Positions 1 through 6,034 of a DNA stretch of 6,523 nt are shown in pieces. A model generated the notes under the pieces. The model was not told the DNA's origin, made no database searches, and was given only the letters and a program-made list of their open reading frames with translations. The stretch comes from Acidobacteriota bacterium (lineage in GTDB: Bacteria; Acidobacteriota; Thermoanaerobaculia; UBA5066): contig JAEUQS010000208.1 of assembly GCA_016789625.1 (NCBI GenBank), forward strand, positions 1 through 6,523, in the 5' to 3' direction. Positions within the stretch are counted from its first letter, which is position 1. Every line of letters starts with the position of its first letter. The position numbers were made by a program, and so were the translations under genes.

Positions 1-1149
1 GAGATGCCCACGGAGACCTGGGGTGCCGTTGCCTTCGGCGGCGGGATTCTCTTCGACGGCCTTTCCTCGGCGTCGGGCACGGAGCCGTGGATCAGCGACG
101 GAACGGCGGCCGGGACGCACGTGCTGAAGGACGTAGTTCCCGGGCCGGGGAGCGGACTGCAGTCCGAGATCGTGGCAGGTGGCTCCACGGCCTACTTCGT
201 CGGAGGAGACAGCTGGCACGAGCTCTGGAAGACCGATGGAACCGAGGCCGGGACCACTCCGATCCTGGAGATGAGCTCGCCCTACTACGTCCTGGTGGGG
301 CAGATCGACGGCACGCTGTACTTCTTCGCGTATTCCGCCGATTCGTACCGGTGGTCGCTCTGGAGGTCCGACGGCACGGCGGCGGGGACGCGCGAGGTCC
401 GGTCGCTCGGGGACGGCGCTCTGTCGAGGGACCCGGTGAATCGCCCCGTGGTGAGCGGGAGCCGGGTGTACTTCGCGCACGGCGAGGGCGACACGCGGCT
501 CTTCAGCAGTGACGGGACCCACGCCGGTACCTTGCCGCTGTCGCTCCCCGTGCCGCGCGTGGATTTCTCCGCGGTGCCCGGAGGCGTCGCGTTCGGCTGG
601 GAGAGCGGAGTCGGCTTCACGGACGGCACGCCGGAAGGTACGCGATCGCTCGGCACCGCGTCACCGCGTCTGGGCAGAGATCGCGCCGAGTCGTTCGTCA
701 GACTGGGCTCGATGATCCTCTTCTCGGGCTGGGACGCCGACCACGGCTACGAGCTCTGGAGAGCCGATCTGGAGGGTGGCGGACGGATGTTTTATACGGT
801 CGTGCCGTGCCGCGTCGTCGACACGAGGATCCCGGAGGACGGACCGCCGATTCTCGACGGCGCTACGCGTGAGATTACGGTCGCCGGCCGGTGCGGCGTC
901 CCGATCGACGCAGCGGGGGTCGTGCTGAACGCCACCGTCGCCGGGTCGACGGGGGATGGCTACATCGAAGTGAGTCCGGCGCGGCGCGGACCGACGGGAA
1001 CGCGATCCACGTCGTTCCGGGCGGGGCAGACCCGCGCCTCGTCGATGGTCCTCGGGCTGGATCCCGCTTCACAGGGCATGGTGTCGGTTCGATTGTTCGC
1101 CCCGGGATACGCAGACGTCATCCTGGACGTCTCGGGATATTTCCGGTGA
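1..1149 (+). CDS. Secreted/surface ELWxTDGT-repeat protein with C-terminal VVDTR module (5' truncated)
   Basis: The frame is open to the left edge (GAG precedes the first ATG in frame), so this is the 3' part of a longer gene; a signal peptide would lie outside. Counting from the ATG at position 4, the visible part is 381 residues. Degenerate repeats recur about every 45 residues: GTEPWISDGTAAGT (25-38), HELWKTDGTEAGT (72-84), SLWRSDGTAAGT (118-129), LFSSDGTHAGT (166-176), GFTDGTPEGT (204-213) and a decayed YELWRADLEGG (249-259). Such repeats are known from large exported, probably beta-propeller-like bacterial proteins. Residues 262-381 form a second module, FYTVVPCRVVDTR ... DVILDVSGYF, with a cysteine pair (C269, C297) that could form a disulfide. 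Related modules end extracellular proteins of Acidobacteriota, and similar sequences occur in actinobacterial cell-wall enzymes. A role in surface attachment or carbohydrate/protein binding is inference. The family call is firm, the function unknown. Confidence 0.85.
   Translation, partial: EMPTETWGAVAFGGGILFDGLSSASGTEPWISDGTAAGTHVLKDVVPGPGSGLQSEIVAGGSTAYFVGGDSWHELWKTDGTEAGTTPILEMSSPYYVLVGQIDGTLYFFAYSADSYRWSLWRSDGTAAGTREVRSLGDGALSRDPVNRPVVSGSRVYFAHGEGDTRLFSSDGTHAGTLPLSLPVPRVDFSAVPGGVAFGWESGVGFTDGTPEGTRSLGTASPRLGRDRAESFVRLGSMILFSGWDADHGYELWRADLEGGGRMFYTVVPCRVVDTRIPEDGPPILDGATREITVAGRCGVPIDAAGVVLNATVAGSTGDGYIEVSPARRGPTGTRSTSFRAGQTRASSMVLGLDPASQGMVSVRLFAPGYADVILDVSGYFR
76..780 (+). repeat. Coding repeats, (E)LWxTDGTxAGT type, six degenerate copies
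   Basis: Six copies of a W/F-x-(S/T)-DGT-x-x-GT motif, spaced roughly 37 to 47 residues apart, are encoded here. The DNA of two copies is still very similar (97-118 and 370-391, both encoding DGTAAGT). The later copies decay: the fifth lacks the aromatic ELW start and the sixth lacks DGT. This polarity suggests the array runs out just before the C-terminal module. Further copies upstream of the window are likely but cannot be seen. Confidence 0.75.
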
Positions 1150-1188
1150 AGGGTCGGGGTCGATGGGCATTGCCTTCATCGGGACCCT
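1150..1188. terminator. Extended GC-rich hairpin after the surface-protein gene
   Basis: The hairpin starts one base after the stop codon of the left-hand gene. Outer arms AGGGTC (1150-1155) and GACCCT (1183-1188) are perfect complements. An inner stem CGATG (1161-1165) / CATCG (1177-1181) continues into GGC-ATT-GCC with a two-base bulge. There is no T-run on either side, so it is not a classical intrinsic terminator. Its place between convergent genes in a high-GC genome makes a bidirectional terminator or 3'-end stabiliser the likely role. Confidence 0.5.
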
Positions 1189-1196
1189 GAGCCGTG

Positions 1197-1215
1197 CTGA
1201 CCGGCAGGCGGTCAG
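1197..1215. terminator. Perfect 7-bp stem overlapping the metallophosphoesterase stop codon
   Basis: CTGACCG (1197-1203) and CGGTCAG (1209-1215) are exact reverse complements around a 5-base loop. The right arm contains the TGA stop (1212-1214) of the minus-strand phosphoesterase, so the structure forms in that transcript right at the end of translation. No T-run follows on the minus strand. It is probably part of the 3' end of the minus-strand unit, paired with the larger hairpin next to it. Confidence 0.45.
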
Positions 1216-1943
1216 TCGCCGGCCGGCGGCATCTGGAAGGCGCCGGCTTCCAGCAGACGCGTGATCCACCCGGAGTGAGGCAGGGAACACGTACAGAGCG
1301 CGCGGATCTCCGTGTCGACGTCGTATTCCACCCTCCGGATCGTGGGCTCCGTTCCGTCGATCAGGAGGTACGCGGCTCTCCGGTCTCCGTCGTACGAGAG
1401 GCCGACGCTCCCCGCGTTGGCCACGACGAGCCCGGGGAGCCGCCGAACGAATGGCAGGTGGGTGTGTGCGTATACGGCGATCGGCTGCCCGAGGGGCCGG
1501 AAGTGCCTTTCCAGGTCGTCATCGGCGGTGTCCGGAGGGAGCGCCTGCCACGGCGACGAAGGCGTTCCGTGGACCAGCGCGACGGGTCCCGCGGCGAGCT
1601 CGAGGGGCAACCCGCGGAGCCACGAGAGGCGCTCCTCACCGAGCGTGTTCCGGGTGGCGGCCGCCATCTCCTCCACGAGGCGGAACATGCCGCCCAGCCC
1701 CGGATGCCGGCGCGAGAAGGCCTCGAGCGTGCCCGGGTCGGCGAGCATCTGATCGGTGTTTCCCTGAACGCCCCGCCAGCCGAGATCCCGGATCCGGTCC
1801 ACGACCTCCACGGGGCTCGCGCCGCCGTCGGCGAGGTCGCCGCCGTGCAGCACGAGATCGGGCGAGGTCTGGCGAAGGTCCTCCAGAACAGCCTCGAACG
1901 CCGTCCGGTTGCCGTGGATGTCCGCAACGATCGCGATGCGCAT
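1212..1943 (-). CDS. Calcineurin-like metallophosphoesterase (YfcE/MJ0936-type)
   Basis: This 243-residue cytoplasmic protein belongs to the small single-domain metallophosphoesterases that use a two-metal centre to hydrolyse phosphoesters. The metal-ligand motifs appear in order: D8-x-H10 (VADIHGN), GGD at 34-36 (LHGGDLADG), GNTD at 61-64 (variant of GNH[DE]), VHGTP with H125, and AHTH at 159-162 (the GHTH motif) followed by NAGSVG at 176-181. Length and motif order match the family. The N-terminus begins directly with the first strand and DxH motif, which supports the ATG at 1943. That ATG abuts the TGA of the upstream serine hydrolase (TGAATG), so translation is probably coupled. The physiological substrate cannot be told from sequence: relatives include cyclic-nucleotide phosphodiesterases and dinucleotide hydrolases. 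The tail after about residue 214 (CTCSLPHSGW...) carries two cysteines of unknown role. Confidence 0.9.
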   Translation of the reverse strand: MRIAIVADIHGNRTAFEAVLEDLRQTSPDLVLHGGDLADGGASPVEVVDRIRDLGWRGVQGNTDQMLADPGTLEAFSRRHPGLGGMFRLVEEMAAATRNTLGEERLSWLRGLPLELAAGPVALVHGTPSSPWQALPPDTADDDLERHFRPLGQPIAVYAHTHLPFVRRLPGLVVANAGSVGLSYDGDRRAAYLLIDGTEPTIRRVEYDVDTEIRALCTCSLPHSGWITRLLEAGAFQMPPAGD

Positions 1944-3047
1944 TCAGTCGCCCGGCAGAAACGCCTCGAGCATCTCGTCGAACGCCTTGCCCCCGACGTT
2001 CGCGGAGGTCTTGTTCGCGAGGACGACGGCGACGAGCCGCGCGTCGCGGTCGATCACGAGCCACGAGGAGATACCGGGCCCTCCGCCGGGCTGGTGAACG
2101 ATGCGCCGACGACTGTCGTCGGGTCCGATCGTCCAGCCCATGCCCGGCCAGGCCTCCGCTCCGATTCGAAATCCCAGTCCGACACCCGTGTCCGTTCCGG
2201 AGCTGGTTTTCAGAGGCGTGAAGAGCTGCTCGAGCGTGGACGCCGAAAGGAATCCGGGCGAAAGGAGCGCCGAGCCGAACCGTACGAGATCCTCGGCGGT
2301 CGACAGATAGCCCGCGCCCGCGAGCTTGTGGCTCGGGTCGTAGCGCGGGGCGCGCACGGGTCTGTTCGCGGAATCCGTTTCGTAGAACGTCGCCCGGGCC
2401 GGCATCGGCGCGCGCGGGTCGTTCGGCACCGTGGAGGTCATCTTCAGCGGATCGAGAACGTGGCGCCGCATCGCCCGCTCGAAGGGCTCGCCGGAGACCT
2501 TCTCGATCACGGCGGCGATCACCGTGTAGGTGCCCGTTCCGTACGCGTGCTCGGCGCCCGCGGGGCCCGTGGGAGGCTGCTCGAGGATTTCCGAAAGCGC
2601 CTGTGCCGTGTCGTAGTGTTTCGTCGTGAGGCGGTTGGCATTCGCGAAATCGTCGCCGAGGCCGCTCAGATGCCCGGCCACGAGGCGCGTCGTGATGCCG
2701 CGGCCCGCGTAGGGGAATTCAGGCAGATAGCGTTCCACCGGAGCGTCGAGGTCCAGCCTGCCCTGATCGATGAGTCGTCCGGCGAGAGCCATCGTGAGGG
2801 CCTTGGTGATGCTGCCGATGCCGAACCGGGTGGCCGTCGTCGCCGCCTTCCGGGATTCACGGTCCGCGTGTCCGAAGGCCTCGGAGTAGACGATTTTTCC
2901 ACGCAGCCCGACGGCGACACTGAGCGCCGGGATGTCGTCCTTCGCGAGGCGGGCCGTCAGCGCGGCGCGCGCCCGCACGGCAGGGTCTGCGGGCGTGGGC
3001 AGGGTCGCCTGGGTCAGCGCGAGAAGGGAAAGGACGGCGAGCCGCAC
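1944..3047 (-). CDS. Exported serine hydrolase, beta-lactamase (class C)/penicillin-binding-like family
   Basis: This 367-residue protein (from GTG 3047) has the serine beta-lactamase/DD-peptidase fold; members act as beta-lactamases, esterases or peptidases outside the cytoplasm. I chose GTG 3047 because it gives a compact signal peptide (MRLAVLSLLALTQA) and has a weak GAG seven bases upstream. The longer frame to TTG 3119 would add a Pro/Ser-rich stretch ahead of the signal sequence. Visible motifs: SxxK nucleophile S79-ITK-K82 (FGIGSITKALT), the family's 'H-x-SGL' (HLSGL, 126-130), the Tyr of the YxN motif at Y169, and an HxxG-type third motif at 318-325 (HQPGGGPG). The YxN Asn is Thr here (Y169-G-T171). 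Overall layout suggests a peptidase/esterase-like relative rather than a resistance enzyme, but the substrate cannot be assigned. It is the first gene of a two-gene unit with the phosphoesterase. Confidence 0.88.
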   Translation of the reverse strand: MRLAVLSLLALTQATLPTPADPAVRARAALTARLAKDDIPALSVAVGLRGKIVYSEAFGHADRESRKAATTATRFGIGSITKALTMALAGRLIDQGRLDLDAPVERYLPEFPYAGRGITTRLVAGHLSGLGDDFANANRLTTKHYDTAQALSEILEQPPTGPAGAEHAYGTGTYTVIAAVIEKVSGEPFERAMRRHVLDPLKMTSTVPNDPRAPMPARATFYETDSANRPVRAPRYDPSHKLAGAGYLSTAEDLVRFGSALLSPGFLSASTLEQLFTPLKTSSGTDTGVGLGFRIGAEAWPGMGWTIGPDDSRRRIVHQPGGGPGISSWLVIDRDARLVAVVLANKTSANVGGKAFDEMLEAFLPGD

Positions 3048-3187
3048 GAAGCTACTCGAAGAGCGCGGAGACGCCGATGCGGAATCCGGGGACGACGGAG
3101 GAGGTGGTCGTCCGAGCAATCGTCGACATGCGGGAAGTGTACTGCGCGACGTTTGGCTCTATGCTATGGCCAAAGGTGAACACGTCC
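3048..3187. promoter_or_regulatory. Divergent intergenic region between serine hydrolase and membrane sensor genes
   Basis: These 140 bp separate the two inferred GTG starts and must carry promoters for both directions. The least GC-rich part is about 3150-3180. TATGCT (3160-3165) could be a -10 element for the rightward gene, about 22 bases before its start, but I find no convincing -35, so this is tentative. No clear inverted repeat or operator is visible. Frames cross the region on both strands, so longer N-termini for either gene cannot be fully excluded. Confidence 0.4.
3172..3179 (+). promoter_or_regulatory. Ribosome binding site AAAGGTGA deciding the sensor start
   Basis: AAAGGTGA contains AGGTGA, complementary to the 16S rRNA 3' end, and lies eight bases before GTG 3188. 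The in-frame ATG codons at 3161 and 3245 lack a good site. ATG 3077 has a GGAG at 3067-3070 and remains the main alternative, but it would leave only 29 bp to the divergent gene. Confidence 0.6.
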
Positions 3188-4339
3188 GTGCGCGTGGTTC
3201 CCGGCGAAGCACCCCGAAACCCGTATCTCTCGAGCCTCGGGACGATGCCGAGGGCGGGTGCCCTGTTCGTCGTCGCGGTGGGGGTCGTGGTCGCGTCGGG
3301 CTGGCTGCTCGGCATCGCGCCCTTTCAGAGCGTTCTCCCGCAGCTCGTGTCCATGAAGATGAACACGGCTTGTGGCTTCATCGCGGCGGGTGCCGCTCTC
3401 TGGATGCTCCGGGGAGCCCTGCCGGGATCTCGTGCCCTGAGCGTCGCGCAGGCCCTCTCGGTGTTCGTCATCTTCCTCGGTGCCCTTTCACTCTCGCAGG
3501 ATGTCTTTGGGTGGAATCTGGGTATCGACGAGCTGCTCGTGCGGGACCCGCGCGCACCCGGAGACCTGCCGCCGGGGAGGATGGCCCCCGCGACGGCCGT
3601 GTGCTTCCTGTCCGCGGGCCTCTCGCTCCTCGGTGTCCGCGCCCGGGCGGGCTTCGTGGGCTGGTTCGCGCCGGTCACGCTCGTCTTCGCGACGCTGCCG
3701 ATCCTGGGCTACGCGTACGACGTGAAGGCCCTCTATCGGTTGGGTCCCTACACGGCCATGGCCCCGAGCACGGCACTGTCGTTCTTCGTCCTGTCGCTCG
3801 CGATCCTGGCGGCGAGCCCGGACCGGGGGCTCGCCCGGTTCGCCATCAGCGAAACGGCTGCCGGCGTCGTGGTGCGCCGGCTGCTCCCGACGATTCCGGC
3901 CGTTCTGTTCCTCGTCGGCTGGGTCTGTGTGCTCGGGCAGCGCGCGGGACTCTACGATCCGAGCTTCGCGCTCGCGCTCGTGGTGGTCCTCAGCGTGGGG
4001 GTCTCCCTGCTCGCCGTTTCGTCCACGGCCGCTTCCCTGCACACTGCCGACCTCGAGCGCCAGCGCGCCGAGCAGGAGGTCCTCGCGCTCAACGCGGACC
4101 TCGAGAGGCGGGTGAAAGAGCGCACCCGCGAGCTCGAGGGCTCTCTCGCGCAGGTGAACCACCTCAGCGGTCTTCTGCCCATCTGCGCCTGGTGCCGGAA
4201 GGTGCGCGACGACCACGACTACTGGCAGACCGTCGAGCAGTACGTCACGTCCCGAACGGAGGCCCGCTTCTCCCACGGGATCTGTCCGTCCTGTCACGAC
4301 AGGATCCTGGCCGAGGAGCGGGAGCTCGCGGCCAAATGA
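3188..4339 (+). CDS. Multi-pass membrane sensor-like protein with coiled coil and C-terminal CxxC...CxxC module
   Basis: Taken from GTG 3188 (strong ribosome site), the protein has 383 residues. Residues 22-280 hold about eight hydrophobic helices (approx. 22-44, 57-75, 84-105, 131-150, 154-175, 187-209, 226-250, 256-283). The region contains MKMNTACGF, DVFGWNLGIDELL and PGRMAPATAVCFL, which resemble the membrane input domain (MASE-like) found before PAS, histidine kinase or GGDEF domains in other bacteria. A charged coiled coil (286-323, ERQRAEQEV...ERRVKERTRELEG) follows, as in sensor kinases. The output domain is absent. Instead, residues 326-378 hold LLPICAWCRKVRDDHDYW and FSHGICPSC, with C333, C336, C366 and C369 and a conserved-looking FSHG. 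This short motif occurs at the C-terminus of assorted PAS/receiver proteins; metal binding by the four cysteines is inferred. The gene probably forms an operon with the next membrane gene. Signal and output are unknown. Confidence 0.85.
   Translation: MRVVPGEAPRNPYLSSLGTMPRAGALFVVAVGVVVASGWLLGIAPFQSVLPQLVSMKMNTACGFIAAGAALWMLRGALPGSRALSVAQALSVFVIFLGALSLSQDVFGWNLGIDELLVRDPRAPGDLPPGRMAPATAVCFLSAGLSLLGVRARAGFVGWFAPVTLVFATLPILGYAYDVKALYRLGPYTAMAPSTALSFFVLSLAILAASPDRGLARFAISETAAGVVVRRLLPTIPAVLFLVGWVCVLGQRAGLYDPSFALALVVVLSVGVSLLAVSSTAASLHTADLERQRAEQEVLALNADLERRVKERTRELEGSLAQVNHLSGLLPICAWCRKVRDDHDYWQTVEQYVTSRTEARFSHGICPSCHDRILAEERELAAK
4160..4321 (+). other. Region encoding the LPICAxCxKxRDD...FSHGxCPxC putative zinc-binding module
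   Basis: About 53 residues at the end of the sensor protein, immediately after the coiled coil. The two cysteine pairs (CAWC and CPSC) are 29 residues apart, with an aromatic-rich linker (YWQTVEQYV) and FSHG ahead of the second pair. The spacing fits a zinc-ribbon-like or redox-active fold. I recall the same signature at the ends of bacterial signalling proteins but cannot name a formal domain for it. Confidence 0.6.
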
Positions 4340-4346
4340 GCTCTGA

Positions 4347-5180
4347 GTGAGCGGCTTCGCCGAGAAGGTGAGGCGCCTCGGCTACATCCCCTGGATTCTC
4401 CTGGCGCCTCCGGCTGCCGCCGCCCTCCTGATCCTCCTCTGCGTGGTCATCGATCGGGTGTTTCCCTGGCCGGAGGCGCAGCGGATCCTCGCGGAGCGGA
4501 GCCCTTCGCTCACCGTGTGCACGGCCCTGCAATCGAGGACCGAGCGTTTCGGCGCGGAGGTGTCCGGGGAGAGGAGCCGTACGTACATCGTGTTCCGGAA
4601 GGGGTCCGCACCCACGACGCTCACGCTGCAGCAGGAGCTCCCGAACGGTGAGATCCAGATCTCGGAGGGGGCTGCGAGTGCCCTCGCCCCTGCGGTTCTC
4701 GCCGCGTTCTTCGGAGCGGCTCTCTATGCTTTCTGGAGAGCCCTCGGGGGCGGTGCTTCCCCTCCGCCTCTCCTTTCGGACTCGGGAAGCCGGAGCGACC
4801 GGAACGATCGGAACGAGTTTCTCTACACGGCCGGCTCCTGTGTCGCCTGGCTGTCCCTGGTGTCGTGGATTGGGCTCGTCGCGTTCGCAATCGCCGGGAT
4901 CGCACCCGAGGGGGAAGTGTCGGTGTTCCGCGAGTCTCCCCTCGTCGAGGGACTCTCGAGGGGTTTCGAGGTCGTGATCCTCGCATCCTGGCTGTCCGCC
5001 ATCGTCCTCTGGACGCGGCTCGAGGGCAACCGAACGGAGCACGTGCTCACGCTCGTCCTCCTGATCTTCTGTGGAGCGTTCTGGTCGTTCGGCTATCTGC
5101 TCGCCAAGCTGCCCCTGCTCAGGCCGAGAGCCGCGCCACTACGAGATCCAGGAGCGCGCGGAGCCGGGCGAGACGTCTGA
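4347..5180 (+). CDS. Five-helix membrane protein of unknown function
   Basis: I do not recognise this 277-residue protein. It begins at GTG 4347, seven bases after the sensor stop, with a weak GAG six bases upstream, and is likely cotranscribed. Predicted membrane segments lie near residues 13-36, 110-132, 161-186, 207-224 and 232-255. Between the first two is a soluble segment of about 73 residues with a beta-rich look (RTYIVFRKG, TTLTLQQELPNGEIQIS), probably outside the cytoplasm if the arginine-rich start (KVRR) is inside. A Gly/Pro/Ser-rich linker (134-158) includes a DRNDRN repeat made by a 9-bp tandem duplication (4797-4814). The last 20 or so residues (RPRAAPLRDPGARGAGRDV) look non-conserved and come from sequence antisense to the 3' end of the LysR gene. 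The hydrophobic layout supports a real gene; a role alongside the sensor is inference from position only. Confidence 0.7.
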   Translation: MSGFAEKVRRLGYIPWILLAPPAAAALLILLCVVIDRVFPWPEAQRILAERSPSLTVCTALQSRTERFGAEVSGERSRTYIVFRKGSAPTTLTLQQELPNGEIQISEGAASALAPAVLAAFFGAALYAFWRALGGGASPPPLLSDSGSRSDRNDRNEFLYTAGSCVAWLSLVSWIGLVAFAIAGIAPEGEVSVFRESPLVEGLSRGFEVVILASWLSAIVLWTRLEGNRTEHVLTLVLLIFCGAFWSFGYLLAKLPLLRPRAAPLRDPGARGAGRDV

Positions 5181-5976
5181 GATCCCGGTGGTAGCCGACC
5201 CACGTGTCGCGGCCCGGAGGCTCCGCTCCCAGATCCAGCCGCTCGACTCCCGGCAGGGCCTCTCCCAGCGGAACCGGGAGCACGGCGATGCCGGCACCCA
5301 GCGCGCACATGCGGGCCTGGACGTCTCGACTGTTGGTGCGAAAGGCGACGCCGGCCTTCGGCAGCAGCGTCTGGAGCCAGGTGTCGTCGGGCAGTCCCGA
5401 GTCCAGCGCCAGGATCCTCGTCGTCGCCGTTCCCCGTCGCGCGTAGATGCCGTAGCGCATGTGGAGCAGCCTGCGGGAGACGACGTCGGGCTCCTCGAAC
5501 GGGCGGGTGCGAAAGGCCAGATCGGCCTCGCGACGGGAGAGGCTCAGGAACCGCGAGTCGGTGAGGAGCTCCACGATCACGCGGGGATGCGTGCCCGCGA
5601 ACTCGGTCAGCACGGGTGTGAGGAGGTTCACGCCGAAGCAGTCGGTCGAGGTGATCCGGAGGACGCCCTCGAGATGCCGCTCCCGCCCGGCCAGGCGCCG
5701 CTCGATCGCGAGCGCTTCGTCCTCGATGCGCTCGGCGTGGTCGAGCACCGCAGTGCCTTCGTCGGTCAGGACGAAGCCGTCCTGCGTTCTCTGGAACAGC
5801 TTGTGCCCCACCGACTGCTCCAGAGAGCGCAACCTGCGGCCCATGGTGGGCTGCGTCTGCGACAGACGGCGCGCCGCCGCTCCCAGCGTCCCTTCGCGGG
5901 CGATCGCCAGGAACACGCGGAGATCGCTCCATTCGAGGCCTGTCTTCGTCGCGCTCACGGCCATGCAATTATGCAT
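5119..5976 (-). CDS. LysR-family transcriptional regulator
   Basis: DNA-binding regulator of about 285 residues, normal for LysR proteins. The N-terminal winged helix-turn-helix is clear: LRVFLAIAREGTLGAAARRL then SQTQPTMGRRLRSLEQ, KLFQRTQDGFVLTDEG (about residues 19-74 from ATG 5976). A linker helix (ERIEDEALAIERRLAGRE) leads to the effector-binding domain, with VLRITSTDCFGVNLLTPVL, the DLAFRTRPF segment and GAGIAVLPVPLG. The inducer cannot be predicted. The start is uncertain: ATG 5976, ATG 5964 and TTG 5982 are all in frame. TTG has a GAG eight bases upstream, while both ATGs lie inside the palindrome at 5961-5978. The gene is divergent from the CPBP protease gene, the usual arrangement for a LysR regulator and its target, and it ends 62 bp inside the convergent membrane-protein gene. 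Confidence 0.9.
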   Translation of the reverse strand: MHNCMAVSATKTGLEWSDLRVFLAIAREGTLGAAARRLSQTQPTMGRRLRSLEQSVGHKLFQRTQDGFVLTDEGTAVLDHAERIEDEALAIERRLAGRERHLEGVLRITSTDCFGVNLLTPVLTEFAGTHPRVIVELLTDSRFLSLSRREADLAFRTRPFEEPDVVSRRLLHMRYGIYARRGTATTRILALDSGLPDDTWLQTLLPKAGVAFRTNSRDVQARMCALGAGIAVLPVPLGEALPGVERLDLGAEPPGRDTWVGYHRDLRRLARLRALLDLVVARLSA

Positions 5977-5978
5977 GG
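5961..5978. promoter_or_regulatory. Interrupted palindrome CCATGCA-ATTA-TGCATGG, candidate operator
   Basis: The two 7-bp arms (5961-5967, 5972-5978) are exact reverse complements around a 4-bp AT core, in otherwise GC-rich surroundings. Both candidate ATG starts of the LysR gene sit in the arms, and the site lies 57 bp before the divergent CPBP start. Autoregulation with control of the divergent gene is the natural reading. The dyad has even spacing and does not fit the classical T-N11-A LysR box symmetrically. The AT core may also overlap a -10 element; no convincing -35 is visible. Confidence 0.5.
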
Positions 5979-6034
5979 GCAACGTTCGTTCTCGATCATG
6001 TCCCTACGGCTTTCGTTTGAGTAGCCTCCATGAG
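5977..6034. promoter_or_regulatory. Short divergent spacer between LysR and CPBP genes
   Basis: Only about 58 bp separate the two starts, so the promoters in both directions must overlap each other or the palindrome beside it. Apart from the palindrome and a small AACGTT palindrome (5981-5986) I see no clear promoter hexamers. This compact arrangement fits a regulator that represses itself while controlling its neighbour. Confidence 0.35.

Noticed and set aside
1194..3179. 661-codon open frame on the plus strand
   Set aside because: It lies antisense to the hydrolase and phosphoesterase genes, which carry full family motifs. Its translation is Arg/Gly/Glu-rich low-complexity sequence without recognisable domains, as expected for a shadow frame in high-GC DNA.
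3052..3315. 87-codon minus-strand frame ending in GFRIGVSALFE, resembling the last strand of an outer-membrane barrel
   Set aside because: It runs antisense to the start of the sensor gene and has no barrel-like sequence upstream. The ending is too short to support a gene remnant.
3488..4297. 269-codon minus-strand frame opposite the sensor gene
   Set aside because: Charged, low-complexity translation antisense to a clear membrane protein; no start region or motif support.
2932..4350. 472-codon plus-strand frame overlapping the membrane sensor
   Set aside because: Arg/Gly/Pro-rich translation with no membrane segments or motifs; it is an alternative frame of the sensor gene, whose helices and cysteine motifs are clear.
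4938..4963. Inverted repeat CCCCTCG ... CGAGGGG
   Set aside because: It lies inside the coding sequence of the five-helix membrane protein and has no T-run or boundary position, so it is probably chance in GC-rich sequence.
4245..5042. 265-codon minus-strand frame opposite the five-helix membrane protein
   Set aside because: It could compete with that unrecognised gene, but it is Arg/Glu/Gly/Pro-rich with no domain, spans the end of the sensor gene antisense, and fits a shadow frame better.
5071..6024. 317-codon plus-strand frame across the LysR gene
   Set aside because: Antisense shadow of a well-supported LysR gene, with charged, repetitive composition and no domain.
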